A stretch of 64,000 bases of DNA from Klebsormidium nitens. Its lineage: Eukaryota; Streptophyta; Klebsormidiophyceae; Klebsormidiales; Klebsormidiaceae. The stretch lies in the NCBI GenBank assembly GCA_000708835.1, contig DF237376.1, positions 1-64,000 of the forward strand, given 5' to 3'. Below are positions 10,814-23,656 of the stretch, in pieces. A program made the translations under genes and the position numbers. Under the pieces are notes generated by a model. It saw only the letters and a program-made list of their open reading frames with translations, did not search any database and was not told where the DNA came from. Positions within the stretch are counted from its first letter, which is position 1; each line of letters opens with the position of its first letter.

Positions 10814-13001
10814 TCATAGAGAGCCGCGTTGCAATTCGACAACGGAATGGGCTTCGGATTCCTTCTCGTTTGACCTATCGCCCTGCAATGTCCTATTCGA
10901 TTCTAAGCATGAAGCATTGACACCATTCGCCACTGGATGCCCTGTTCTAGTTTTGTCCTCCTCTTGCCGCTTGTCCGTAATAATCTTCACGATTATGGAA
11001 GCCCAAATCAGCACAAACTCCAGGCAAGCCGGTCCCAATATGGGCCAAAGTTTGTTTCTTATCAAATAAATCCCATAGACAGACAAGGCCAACACGTACG
11101 CCATCAGCCTGCACGCAAATAGGAACGGGGCTTACAGGCTGCGACCAGAAGAGGACAGGTATCTCTGGTTGTGGTTGAGAACCACAAGGTCCACAACCAA
11201 CAACATACAATATACAATATAAAACAAGACTTCTGTTGAAGAACATTCGATAGAGCTTCAATTTGAAAAATGAGGTCTTGCAATAGCCTATTGTCCAGTT
11301 CTGCGAAGCTAGTATTCGCAGCGGCTTAAAGAGGCCATACGGATCGCAAGCATCATGTTGGACAACGGCAACCTTACAGCAGGTACTCAACAAGATCCTC
11401 GTTCGTTTATCAAGACTGTAGGATGCAACAAAGTTCACATGTGGAAGCGTTGTTGGCATAAGGACTAAATGTCTTCCTTACAAACTAGACAATCACCCAA
11501 CCAGGATCATGAAATAGGGCAGCAAAAGCTGCAAAGCAAAGTGGCAGGATGATTTTGCAAGAAATGCCTGCTGAGTACATAAACGAGGTGAGGCCACGAC
11601 CTCTTGCAAACGGCTGCTCACCAAGGCATGCTGATGTCTCGTGAGGACATTGTTTTGACCTGCTTATATAGCTGCAGGGAACGACAAAGGTGCGCCTCAG
11701 TCGCGGTTCCGGAAGTACGGGACAACCCATGGCTGACGCCAAGGGTTCGGAAGTTCCCTAGCCTTGTAAAACCGCTTGCAAACAACATCAACCCCGACAA
11801 ATAACATCATTCCTGAAAAGCTGCATTTCAGGGAGAAACCAGGCAAGACACAGGCAAGCTGCCGTGATCCCTGAAGAACACAAGCCAGCATCAGGGGCTC
11901 TTGCGCACTTGTCAAGATACATAAAACCTACAGCTGGACCAGAAAGGATGACTAAACAAAGCATCCAAAGTGCGTTCTCCGCCGAATTCCCTGCACTGAC
12001 CCAATAAGTAAGAACCTGATCACTGCACTGGTCCCCAAGTGCCTCTAGGATTGGCCAACGACAATTGACAAGCTGGTTATACTGTTCTACTTTGAAAAAG
12101 TTCAGCCCGCTCGGCAGCTGCTTACTGCCAAATCAAAAGGTGCAGTCAAAGTTCATAAAAGAGTCAGACTCCTCTTCTTGCAGATTGTTAGCAGCTTGAC
12201 TTCGTGACAGAAGAGCGCCATATCATGCTTTGTGGCCTAGTCAGGAAACCGTCCCGTTTGGCGCACCGCATGTGCAGACAATAGTCAAATTCGCTGTCAG
12301 TTCTTTACCTACAGAAGTCATACATAGTATGTTCTTTTCTTTGATCTGAGAAAGATGACATTTGTCTGGGACACCACTTCCACTGCAAATTGTCCGTTAC
12401 TCCCTGCTGTACGTTGCACTGAACTTTTCAGAGTTGTTGATATGTAATTCAAGCTTCCGGTATGCTTTTGAGGATCTTTCACAGACCAATGCAGGTATGA
12501 TAAAACCAAATCAAAACAAGGGGGGCACTTTCTTACCTGAGGAATGAAGCCCACCGCAAACAGTAATCTGCATGCCATCAAGTAGAGCAAGTCAGGAAGG
12601 CACCTAGACCTCGGCGCCACCAGATACCAATCTGCAGAATTTGACTAGGTGCGTAGACAGAGCCAAATCACAATTCAAGAAGAATGCGATTCATGATTGG
12701 AAGTTTGGGCGTGCATAGTTCTTGCCTGTCGCAAGAAACAAAACAACGATACTTTTATTCTTGTAATCCAATGAGAACAGTGGTAAGTTTTGCTGACAGC
12801 ACAAAAACATGGTTCAACCTTACAGTGACGCCTACAGCATCCTTCTTGAGCAACTTACCCCCCAATGAACCCCAGATAATCATACACATTCTCGAAGGTC
12901 GCAGTTTCTGTTGCCATGGTGTCAAGAAGAAAGGTTCCCTGCGCCCCAAGCAATACTAGCAGGACAACACCAACTTGGTTGCATGCGAACAAGCAAAGAT
13001 G
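10814..13001 (-). CDS. multi-exon membrane protein, unknown family (partial model)
   Basis: Minus-strand gene recognised from exons that join in phase. Exon 12859-13001 encodes a hydrophobic stretch (VGVVLLVLLGAQGTFLL) followed by TMATETATFENVYDYLGFIGG and a GTAAGT donor. Exon 12537-12603 continues with CLPDLLYLMACRLLFAVGFIPQ. Exon 12309-12382 is likely. The last exon, 10814-11108, has a membrane segment (YVLALSVYGIYLI, then CLEFVLIWASIIVKII) and a charged tail of about 50 residues. Further hydrophobic frames on the same strand at about 11.5-11.6 kb and 11.8 kb probably belong to internal exons that I could not join. The start is unresolved. I do not recognise the family. The pattern suggests four or more membrane helices and a cytosolic C-tail. 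Confidence 0.45.
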
Positions 13002-13769
13002 CTATAATGTCACATAAGCGGAAGCGAGTCTTTCGAGCAACACACGACCGCAACGTGGTTGTGGCCTATTTAGGCATCACAAAGCTTCAGCGTTTTATTG
13101 TGCCCCTATCTTTTTTCTTAGGAGTTGCTATAGGCTGCACTTCGCGGAGAAGAACCTCGTGCCACCTCGTGCAGAGGCGCCCAGCAGCCAGGTGACCCTC
13201 TCCTTTTCCGTCCCTTCTAGTCGACCCTGGCCCTGGGCCTGAGCTGCCTTTCCAAGTGCAAGTTCAATTTCAAGTTCAAGACTAGAGTCTAGAGCCTGAA
13301 TGTTGAATCCTGCATGATTCTCTGCACGAGGGTCACCCGCTCAAGTTGTGAGCTGGTGAAAACGTGTACCAATATGTATTCGAAAGTAAACAGTCCAAGA
13401 TAAGCAAACCCCAGTCATAGTCTTGGAGAGTTGTCCTATAATCCAGACCGTCTTACGTGGCTAGCTGGTAAAACAGGATAGTCCTAACTTCTGAGTTTGC
13501 GACGCCGAGATCCGAAACAGGGTCTTTTGGGGTGCACACGGGTGACGACATGCATCCACATGCATCACAGGAACCACGAGGGCTGCTCGGAGGTTTTGCG
13601 CCCGCGTCCGGCCGGCCGCGCCGTCGCGACTTAAGACACGCGCGGTGCGGCCCCACGACCGTTAGATTCAGAATGAGCAGCACGCTCTAGCTTCTGCGCT
13701 GAAAAGGCTCGGCCAAAGTGAGATAGAACTTCTGGACGAATTCACTTTTTGAGCTGCCAGAAAAGTGGC

Positions 13770-16607
13770 ATGGCTTCCATTCTAAACTTGGCAGAGGACT
13801 TGCAGATGGACATCCTGAAAAGGGCTTTGGATTTGGGAGGAGCTAGTTGGGTCAATGGTGCACAGCTGACCTGGCTGAGATGCAGGTAAGTAACAGTAGA
13901 GCAATCACAGGTGCAAGGACGTTAAGTTCGGGCTCCGGCAGAAGACTTTGACAGTGGCGCTTTCAGATCGTCTGGATGGTGCTGACTATTCCTAGCTCTC
14001 TCCCTTTGATTGCTGACTGTACAAACACGCAATATACTAGGACCTTCGGACCTGGTCAGTCGTGTAGTTGCATTTTCTTTTTGTTCCAAAATTCAGAAAC
14101 TCTTCAACTCTTCCATGGAGTACCATCTCCTGACCGTCAGATCCTGGCAACCTACCATCAACAAAAGACTCAGCAGGACGACGCGGGTACAAACTGAAGC
14201 ACTAAGGCTGCAGGTCCATTCGGCCCTCCCTGACCCGACTGGTCTTTTCCAGGGTCGTTTCTGGTTCTCCCCAAGGTCCATCTCTTGGCCTTCAGGTTAC
14301 AAAGAAGTCAGGATTGTCGTTGATGCTGTACTATGGCTTGTCTTTGCAGCCTTGCTTGCAAGTCCTGGCAGGATTTGATATGGAACCGGCTGGAGTGGCC
14401 TCATCTCGACATACATCTCGTCCATGCGGACCACCAGACAGCACGGCAGAAGATTTCTAGTGAACACTTCCTCCGCTTCTTTGAACGCCATTGGAGTGGT
14501 CTCCAGAGCCTTCGGATTCACGGCGCGCCCCCACCACAGAGCAACTCACCAGCGTTCACCGCCAACCAGCTCACCGAGCTTTTGCCACGTGCTTCTGTGT
14601 TGAGGAAACTTGAAGTTCCTAAGATCGAAGTGAGATGTTACACTCAAAGCTTGAGTGAGCGCTTAGTCTGCTGCCGGATTGCTTCTTTTTGTGCTGAAAA
14701 AAGACTCAACTTGACAAAGCTGCGATGCCAACCTGGAACTTTGAAAAGAGCTTGATCAGGCTTTTTGATTCCTTCAGACGCATATATGTGCAGCCGTTAT
14801 ATAATCGATTGGATCAGAGCTCGTCTTTCGTCACCTCTTCCTATACGTTTCACTACCAAAAGTATTTCCCCCAAATTGCAGAGCTCTTTCCCAGAGGATG
14901 CCCAAGCTCCCATCCAACAGTGGCTGGCACGTGCCAGTCACCTTCGGGACGTCTCCTTTTCGGGGGATTGGTACTTCGATTTCGAAGAATGCGTGAAGCA
15001 TCTGCCTCTCTCTTTAGAAAGGGCCTTGCTGAAGCGACCATACTCTATGCCTGGCAACCTCAGCCGTCTGGCATCCATCACGAACTTAAAGGTAAAGGCA
15101 AGGAAAAATTAAACATAGATGTTCGAGGTTGGAAATTTCGTCGACCATATTCCAAAAGTCTAGGACTTGCGACTGAGCGTTTGATTATGCCTCACCAGAA
15201 GTGCTGCGAGTACGACGGGCTTCACAAAGTGAAGAATTTTGGACTGAACATGTTTTTGGAATCAATGAAGGAAGACAAAAACAGCCATTGGACGGCTCAC
15301 ATAACAAGATTTCAGCATGTTGTCTGCGGCTTTTGTGATGCTTTAAGTTCGAAGCAGGGCAACTTCGGGTCCTAAGCGAATTAATTGCAGAGCTAAGATC
15401 GCGTTTGGAGGTCCCGTGCAACACTAGCTAGTACGCCTGAAGTGTTCCTTCCAATTCTTCGCAGGTTTTGCATCTGCACTTTGGCAGTCGTTGCACCTCG
15501 GAAACCCTGGAACCAATCTCCCTCCTTGAGAACCTGGAGGAGCTGCATATCCGGAGAGCTGGGCTGGAGCGAGTGCCTCCATGGATCTCAAAATTCTCCA
15601 AACTCCAAGTATAAATCTCTTACAAAAAGCTTGCTCATCATTGCATCATGCCCTCCGAACTCGTGTGAAGCCTATGTCTTGTTGTGACAACGAGTTGCTT
15701 CGCCAACAGCGTTTTAATGCTCAAGCCAAATCCTGCTAATTTTCTTGTGTCTCTTGCAAAACAAGAAGGGTCGCGAATCCAGTTGGTTCGTCCAGCAAGC
15801 AAGTTCTTCCGAACCTTGCCAAGAACATCTCGGCACTTGATTGAGGGGCCCCAGCAAGACCTCACGTCTCGTGTTCCATAAGCACAGGACCATCCTCGTC
15901 AGGCTTTTGAAAACTCGATCGCACTATTGCAGGAAGTTCACTTGGGCAGGTTCGGGCAAGAGGATAAGGCGTCACCATCGTTCATCGACCTCGCGCTCAT
16001 TTCTCAAGTCGAAACGATCGAGGGACTTGACTTCATTGGGGCTTCGCTTCCCTATGAGCTATTCACCTTAAGTAACCTTCAATCGTTGAGTTTCTATAAT
16101 GAAATACCGATCGTTGATCTCGGTATCTTTGAGCTCTGTGGGCCGAGACTCGAAGCCCTCACGGTCTTTTCAGGGAAGGACTTCGAGTATGAATCCTATA
16201 CAAGACTGGAAGGCTTAGCCAAGCTCAAAGGTTTGAGAAACTTCCGATTCGATACTGATGCAAGATATGAGGAGGTTGAAATCATCATAGACGAGGGTCT
16301 GCTCAATATCGAGACGGTTGATATCAGTTGTACGGGTCGCATCTTCTTTCAGGGAGAGAAGGAAAGCTTTGAACAACTTTGGATCGGAATGAAGCACTTT
16401 GCAGTACAGTACCTGGACTATGGTAAAGCAAACGGCGACGAAATGCGGTCTGGACTTAGAAGCATGGCTGCGGCGGCGAGATGGCGCGGCGTTGTTTTGA
16501 CTAAAACTAGAGAGGAAGCGACCGCCCTCACTCGTCATAAGACCTTGGGGAAAGGTACGCGGGTTCGTATAGAGTACACATCTCAACATTCTCATACGGT
16601 CTTGTAG
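13770..16607 (+). CDS. F-box / leucine-rich-repeat protein
   Basis: Five exons in perfect phase: 13770-13885, 14350-14629, 14882-15091, 15465-15608 and 15933-16607, coding 474 residues. The N-terminus has an F-box-like segment split by intron 1 (LAEDLQMDILKRAL, then LRCRSLACKSWQDLIW). F-box proteins of this layout link a substrate to the SKP1-cullin1 ubiquitin ligase. The rest holds degenerate leucine-rich repeats (for example LQSLRIHG, LENLEELHI and LSNLQSLSF), the usual substrate-binding part. The ATG at 13770 is chosen because the F-box starts directly after it. Exons are less GC-rich than in the capping enzyme or kinase, and no exon-copy ladder was seen in its introns. The substrate cannot be inferred. 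Confidence 0.8.
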
Positions 16608-18251
16608 TTTAAGGAAGCTAATCTTGACAGCCCCGTTTCGCGCAACTGCGTTCTCCGGCCTGAATATATCTTGACTTGGAAAGGCTGCCTAAGATGGTTC
16701 TCATTCAAATTTGAATAGACAAATTCAAACGTGATTGTTGTGCAATGACGGATACTGGCGTAAACGTGCGGTTATTTTGTATCATCGCTGATTTTGGCCG
16801 TACGTTGCTTTGAAGCAGAAGGTTGTAGTTAAGTCACTGCGGAATAAAGAAAGAACTCTCGACCTCAAAGAAGTCGAAACACTCGTTACTCACTCAGCCA
16901 CGTAGTTACCCTAAAGAGACCCACCACTTCCATGGGTTCTGTCATCGATTCCGGAAAGCGCGATTGCTGATATTCAATGCGTCATGCGGCGTGATGGAAA
17001 GAGAGAAAGAGTGCCTGCTTGTGTCCGCGACTAAGCAGCTAAGTAGGCATGTCTTAGACGGCAAAAAAAGTCTGTTTGCGCGGCCGAATCATGCTATGAG
17101 TGAGCAGATGAAATGAGAAACCTCTCTCTTATTACGCCCCCTTCACTGTTCCAACCTCGAGTTTCAAACTATACGCACTTACATATGCACGAGCGCCGCA
17201 GCTTCAATCGTATAACTTTGCAGATCAAGGAACGCGTTTGTACGTTTTATCTGGTAAGCATCTAGTTTAGCCGCTTTAACACAATCAATGAGATGCAGTG
17301 TGGCAGTAAGTGACGAACGGCTACATTGCTGGGAGGGGAAGGATGCCCTCACCATTGAACAAGCAGAGCGGATGCGATATGTAACTACTAGCCTTCAGGA
17401 AAAAACAGAGATTCGGTTCGAATGAACAAGCAGCAAAGTCAGGCTTCATTTTCAGGTTCTTTCAGATTATCTACAGTCGGTGTCACTACTAACGGCATGT
17501 GAGCACATCAATGCAATCTGTCTAAAAGTTGCGAACATGGGCTCCTCTTCCTTTGGAAGACTCGATTGCCAGAGGATATATCAACGGGTGTTTCTATAGA
17601 ATGCGCGCGCACAGGAGAGTCTTGGCTCGCGGCCCCGCGGCCGCGTAGCCGCGCGGCCAACTCCAGGGAACGGTGTCAAGCAAAGCGCCCTGTGCGCGCG
17701 CATGCACCCCATAAGGCATGGTGTCAACTCGTAGAAGCGTTAAGACGAGAACTGTAATTGCAATTCTTTCGACACCTGCTCAGTACCTATGGCGTCAAAG
17801 TACTTTTATTTTCTTCTAGTGTTGACCACCGGTCCGGCAAGCATGCAATATCGTCTCGTAATAGAACACGATTTGACGCGGGCGACAGAGTCTGCACCAT
17901 CGAGATGCTTGCAAACAGGTTGGAGCCGACTCGGAGTCTTGTGTACATCAAGACTAGGAGACTGGGAATTCAGAAGCGCACCTGCATGCAGCGGCAAAGA
18001 TCTGATCAAAGCCGTGGATCGAAGTGGCAGGTCCCCAATCTTCCCGCTTGCCAGAAGAAATTTTCTGCACAACTCGAAGAGTGCTCAATCGTCTCGTCCG
18101 CTCAAGCAGCTGGAGTCAAAAAATGGACGGAGGCGCTACCACCGTTTTGCGCATAGCTCGACCAGCCCTTTACTTGTCAGTCAAAGAGAGCTACGAAAGC
18201 CCAAGACTGCCGTCATTCTCTCCCGTCCCTTACAAGAGCCGCCTCCGGCCG
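16608..18251. other. intergenic, promoter side of the Em/LEA gene
   Basis: No gene found. An AATAAA lies at about 16844, in a position to serve the F-box gene. A short GC-rich stretch rich in CGCGGCC occurs at about 17630-17705. The in-frame region from 18123 just before the Em gene is open, and an ATG at 18123 could lengthen that protein by 43 residues. I see no resemblance in that extra piece. Confidence 0.4.
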
Positions 18252-20793
18252 ATGACCGCCCGTCTCGCCGCCTTCTGCCCTCTGCGCCTCAGAATCGCCC
18301 CGCGGCCTGCACGCTACTACACCAGCGCGCGCGCGCACACAGGATCTAGCATGGCGGGCTCCCAGGAGCACGACATCGAGGCGGAGATCGAGCGGATCAA
18401 GAACCTGCCGGAAGAGGAGAAGCGGAAGCTGGACGAGCGCGCGCGCAACGGGGAGACCGTGGTGCCCGGGGGGACGGGCGGGAAGTCGCTCGAGGCGCAG
18501 CTGCACCTCGCGGAAGGTCAGAAGCTCGGGGTTTGACATGAACCGCGGGAATTTGTAGCTGGTTCGAGCTGGGTTTGTCTTTTTGCGCGAGATCAATTTA
18601 CAGTTGCTTCGAGCCAAATGTGTGAAGACGAGATAGCCTCTCGCGAAGTTTTCTCCTAGTGGGCTTCTCAAATTTGGGGCGCAGAATTGTGGGGGTAAGA
18701 ATGTGAGGATGGGTTTAAAGGACAGCAGTTCCCGGCTCCTCAACTAACGAATAAAATTTCGCATTATCTTATTCTTCGTGCATGCCCAATCCCCTCACTT
18801 TGGTGGACTCACAATGGCCTCCTGTTTTGTGCTGAATCAAGGGGGTTTTAATTACTTTGAAGGGGGATCGGAGTTGCCCATTGAGAGTTTTCGGGGCAAA
18901 AATGTGACTCATGTTATCCTGCTCACCATGTTCAGCCAGTGCTAATTGGTTTAGCTGCCTTAAAATCAATAAGACAGTCTGGTGGTCCAGGCAAAGGTCC
19001 CTGCCTGAGTTTATTGAGAAGGGATAGTATTTCGTGATCGGCTGACAACCAAGTACAGACAACCGACTCAAGGAATTTCCGTATTTGAAGGTTCGTTCGT
19101 TCCTGTCATCAGAGTTGGCGCGTAAACTCTTTTTCTGACAGGTATCCAAATGAGAAGGTACACAAAGGTACTCTTTCGTCAGGAGCCCATTTCGTGGCTC
19201 TCTAAGTCCTGATTCCCGATTCATGTTGGTGGCACTTGAAGTGGGGTTGGGCCCCGTATCTGACGCATGTAAGGAGCCGCTTGCGCTTGGAAAGCTTGAT
19301 TTGATGATGAAAGGATTGATGTACTGGGCGTTCCTTGCGAAGGAACCGCCTAAGGTAGCATTCTCAGTCGAAAGGATGCACGAAGCATTCAAAAATATAC
19401 GGCCATTAAATCGCCTCCACCGATCGACTCCAAAAATCCACTTTCCGGCTCGTTTTGGCGCCCAGATTTCGGGAACTTTTCCCCGGATATGCTGCAGGTA
19501 CGCGCTATAGAGGAAGCAACTAGTGAATAGATTATAGGCTGACAGCCTTCTTGCATCCGTCAAGCTTTGTGCCCAAAGCATCACCCTCGCACAAGCCCTT
19601 TTGCTCCGCATCCTTCTGACGAAGACCACTCGCCACGTGTCTTCTTTTCAGGCCGCCACAAGGGCGGCCTGCACCGCCGCCACGACTACACGGGAGAGGA
19701 GCAGAAGCAGGAGCACGGGACGCTGAACGCGCAGGAGCGCGAGCGCGAGCGCGGGCACGCGCGCGACGTCGAGGCGGAGATCGAGCGCATCAAGAACCTG
19801 CCCGAGGAGGAGAAGCGCAAGCTGGACGAGCGCGCGCGCGCTGGAGAGACGGTGGTGCCCGGGGGGACGGGCGGGAAGTCGCTCGAGGCGCAGATCCACC
19901 TTGCAGAAGGTGGGTAGGCGTTTGATTTTATCCGGAGATTCTGCCGCATCAAACGTATGCTTCTATTGAATGAGCACTGAGAAGCGCCGGCGAACTTTAA
20001 CTGATGAAGGGACATCCGACTGTCTTAAATGCATCATTTGTGTGCGCGGGGTGCTGAGGGGTGCTTGAAACCTCAGAAGCTTCGACCGTCTTCACATGTT
20101 ACTAAGCGTTTTGGATCAACGGGGACGGAATCAGACACTTTTGCCTTTGTGGGCGACCGAGATCTGATCGTTCCAGATGACGGACCTTTCAAGCATTCCT
20201 GGACCTTGAAAGTTCTCATCCGAGCTGAATTCGATGTAAACGTTCTCATGAGATCACGAAGAAGGGTCTCGTAGACTTTCTTCAAGCACGTTTGGTCTTT
20301 GCAGCAAGATTTTATCTTCCTTTCCTTTACTTCGACATCTTCTGGTTATACGTTACGATATGCTACTTGAAAGTGAATTTATATTTTCCCCAACCCCGCT
20401 CTGTTTCATACGGGCTTGCCGATCTTAGGTGACCGCGCTTTGTCTCGCAGGGAAAGAGGAACGAGTTCGAATGGTGATGTCCGTGCTCTCCTCAAGTTAC
20501 GTTGCTCTCGCAGACTAGAAGGCGTCCGCTCGTTGATGTGTGCTCTCACTGTTTCTTCATACTTCTCGACAATCGCTTGCCCTTTCCGGAGGGCCGGCGA
20601 GGTAGTGCCCGTGAAATTGCCCGGAAAGCTCTCCCGTAAATGTTCCCACATCTGTATTGGGAAGGTAGGTATCATCCACATCTGCCCCTCCTTTTCTGAA
20701 CCGCTTGTAACGATCTCAACCTCAAAACGTGTCCTTTTTCCAGGCCGCCACAAGGGGGGCATGCACAGAGGGCACGGTTACGCGGCCGCATGA
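18252..20793 (+). CDS. two-module Em-type group 1 LEA protein, possible mitochondrial form
   Basis: Hydrophilic desiccation-tolerance protein of the Em family (group 1 LEA), thought to protect cell contents during drying. Three exons join in phase: 18252-18516, 19652-19909 and 20744-20793. The Em signature [17 protein letters not shown] occurs twice, once in exon 1 and once in exon 2, each after an [20 protein letters not shown] helix. Each module is followed by GRHKGG(L/M)H at the next exon head. From the ATG at 18351 the protein is 157 residues. An in-frame ATG at 18252 adds 33 residues rich in Arg and Ala, poor in acidic residues, with RYYTSA, which looks like a mitochondrial presequence. 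A further in-frame ATG lies at 18123. Which start is used is unknown. The single 20-residue Em repeat of seed plants is replaced here by a larger duplicated module. Confidence 0.9.
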
Positions 20794-21762
20794 GGGCACC
20801 AATGAGACGAAACACCAGAAGACCGGACGATATCACCTAGTGCCAGTGTAAAGAATCATTGCTTTGCAGCTTGAACGGAGCGGGAGTGCTTGAAGGAGGT
20901 ACAGGGCTATGAGGGATATGTGTTCCCTCACAAGAAGGATATGTGTGTTCGAAGACAGTGCGGCCGTGCTGTAAAGAATGTCGACGTTTGTACCTGAGTA
21001 GTCCTTGTACTCGACATCAGTAAGGGAATGAACGTCCCTGACTTGTACAGCGAGCTAGAGCACCATGTCAGAAAAACTCGTCCAGTTGAGGACGTGCCCT
21101 GCTGTCACTGTGGCTAATGCGTGTCGATTGCCGCCATCGTCTGCTTCCGGCGTTTCATGAATGTTTTTAGCAACAAGGTCACAGGTATGCGCGCGTATCC
21201 CAATGGAATCAATATGAAACATTGTTGTGCATACGAGATGCATGTACATTGAGCTGCCCACGTGGGCAGCCTCAATGTTTACGGCGTAGACGTCGACTCA
21301 TTGACTAGCTGACGTAGTCACGGTAAGATCGTTATCGTTCTTGCGAAAGTCACTGCACTTTCTTTAAGAAACCAGTCGAGATATGTTAGCGCGGCTAGCT
21401 ACGTATCAAGTTGTGTGCATGAATATAGCACGAGCTTAGTTGTGGCATGTCGAGAAGCCTCGGAAGTGAAGCAGCTTCCACCTTTGCGATCAATCAGCAT
21501 GCTGCAATATACATGGCATGAAGCAGCATACCAATGAATGCTTGCCGGTCATAGTTGAATGATGTCGTTTGGTACGGTTATCTGGCACGCAATCAACTGA
21601 ATTTCGTCCGCCAACTTAGGGTCTTGTAGCTAAAGCATCAACGCGGGCCATGCCTGCCACCAATCGTGCGCTTTCGATATAACAACGTGAATAATACCGT
21701 CGGACAGGGACATGAGAACTGGGTTTGCGCTCGGCGGCATGTAACATGTGCCTGAAATAAGG
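20794..21762. other. intergenic, between convergent Em and prefoldin genes
   Basis: It contains the 3' flanks of the Em gene (plus strand) and the prefoldin gene (minus strand). No coding, RNA or repeat signal that I can support. Confidence 0.5.
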
Positions 21763-23185
21763 TCAATCTTCCTCCAGATTTATCGAGTCTCTTCCGAACT
21801 TGCCGTAAAGAGTGTCTTTTAGCTCGCCCATCTTCCTCGTGATTTCGCTGCTTTCGTTTTCTAATTTCTTCAGCTCCGCTTCTTCCGTCTCTGTCTCTTT
21901 CAAAAGGACAGGCTCAACGTCATCTTTTTCCGTGTGGAAGAAGACGTCCCCTACTTTGACCCGGATTGATTCGTCATCATCCGCAAGCATGACCTCATTG
22001 CTCGCATCTTCTAGATTCTCAAGGAGGGCCTGTAGAGAAGAGTACTTGAAAATCTGTTAGCTGGCGTTGTGCAGTAAACTACCTTTTCAAACCTACTTGT
22101 CGTTCTAAACAGATCGCAGATGGACAACTCAATTGCAAGGACTGACTCACGACTCGACAATCTTTTTCCGAGTCCATCAACAAAGAGCGTTCAAACGTAC
22201 TGTTGCAGCCTCTGGACTGACTACACCATGGTGAACGAGCAGCTCGACTGGAGCCTTCCTCATCCAAGCACTATAGATGTATATTGCGGTGCTGCTCCTA
22301 AGTTACAAATTGAGCTTTACACGTTCTGATAGCAGCGTGTACTTTGTGCAAACCCCAAAACGACAGATCAAGCCGCCCAACGACTTTGCAAGATGGGCCG
22401 AGAAAATTGAGGGACCGGTCAACAGACAACTACAAAAGGAATGTGTTCAATAGCAGCTGATCCCAAAACAACCGATACTTTGCTCTTCGAGGACCATTTT
22501 TGAGAGAACTTGATGATCCAGAGACACTGCATTCAGCTAAGATCGAGTCACAGCTGCAATTGCAGCGCTGCTCTAGCAAAACAAAGCGATTGTCGTGTGC
22601 AACCAACCAAGCACTTGGAAGCATCAACCGGGCATAAACAACTTGAAGCAGGAGTCACACTTGTCATGTAACAGCTGCGATCTGCCTTGCCCATTGATCC
22701 CAATTCTGGCGAAGGAGTTTATCGGCCTCGGAAAGTTAGGCAGTTGCGTACGCTTACCTTTTTGGCTTTGACGTCGTCCTCCAGCTCGTGGAGTCTGTTG
22801 TTCAGCCTGTTGAACGTGTTGATGTTCTGCTGGTCCTCCCAGGTCACCTGTTGTTCTGTGCCCTCCCCCTGAGAAGACGGAATTCATGAGACGGTCAAGC
22901 ATAAGAACGCCCCAGCTGAATGCCTTGTAAGTTACACTCAATGCAGTGGTAGTCTACTGCCGGATTCCTGCAGCTGAGATTTGGTGGCGCTATCTTTGAG
23001 CACTGTTCCAATCAGTTTCTGGTTGCAGTTCCGGACTCCAAACTGGCCTTGCTGTTGCAAAATGGGCAATCCCTGCAACGCCTGCTCCCCTACACAAGTC
23101 GTTCAATTTAAAACAAAAAGGGTTCTCCTCCTCCACCCTGTGAGCTGATGGGGAATGAGCAATGTGCTTGACTTACCCGCTGCAT
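21763..23185 (-). CDS. PFD4: prefoldin subunit 4
   Basis: Beta-type subunit of the hexameric prefoldin chaperone, which hands unfolded actin and tubulin to the CCT chaperonin in the cytosol. Three exons on the minus strand join in phase: 23177-23185 (only Met-Gln-Arg), 22758-22868 and 21763-22029, giving 128 residues, close to the family's usual 129-134. Family marks are [27 protein letters not shown], the central turn around GDVFFH, and the nearly invariant ending YGKF(G)RDSINLEED. The two flanking coiled-coil helices are both present. It is transcribed away from the transporter gene, and the two share an intergenic region of about 1.07 kb. The nine-base first exon is supported by a GTAAGT donor and by the exact fit of its three residues to the family N-terminus. 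Confidence 0.95.
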
Positions 23186-23632
23186 CTTCCCACAACTAAG
23201 CTACTGAATCCGCACCGAGCGAATCAAATCACGTTCTAACCAATCGAGAGGTGTGTCTCTCAGGTTATTGCAGGGAGATTTCAATTTTGATGCTCATTCA
23301 GACTGCTTCAACCAGTGTCCGACTCTCAGTTGAGCGGTGCGAGCGAGCTTCTCACAAGCTTCTTCCTTGCTTCCCGCAAGCTTTTCCCAGCAAGCGACTC
23401 CTTGGGCACTGTGTCACTGTGTGTTGTTCAGTGCTTGGAAGCGTTTGTGCGCTTCGTTTCTTTCGAGGCTCAGCTTTCGAGACAGGCGGAGTGCTGCTCA
23501 GTCACACTGACAGTGGGAGAGAGGACCATGCAAGCACTTGATTTGTCTTATGCCGTTACAAGGTGAGTTTCGACGCGTGACGGTGCCGGTTCTCTGCAAA
23601 AAGCGTCGCTTCTGCCGCAACCTGAACATGCT

Positions 23633-23656
23633 CAATCAATCAATCAATCAATCAAT
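23633..23656. repeat. (CAAT)6 microsatellite
   Basis: Six uninterrupted CAAT units. The same motif in reverse orientation (ATTG x3) appears at about 53863-53874 beside the helical-repeat pseudogene. Confidence 0.95.

Noticed and set aside
10947-11459. 170-codon minus-strand frame
   Set aside because: It runs in a different frame from the well-supported last exon of the membrane-protein gene and seems to mix exon and intron sequence.
13453-13683. First exon of the minus-strand membrane-protein gene (MSSPVCTPKDPVSDLG)
   Set aside because: The frame ends in a usable GTAAGA donor, but I could not join it in phase to the exon at 12859-13001, so it was left out of the model.
18769-19629. 286-codon open frame on the minus strand inside Em intron 1
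   Set aside because: No family resemblance, no GC-rich coding signature like neighbouring exons, and it ends at the Em exon. Best seen as chance, though its length deserves a transcript check.
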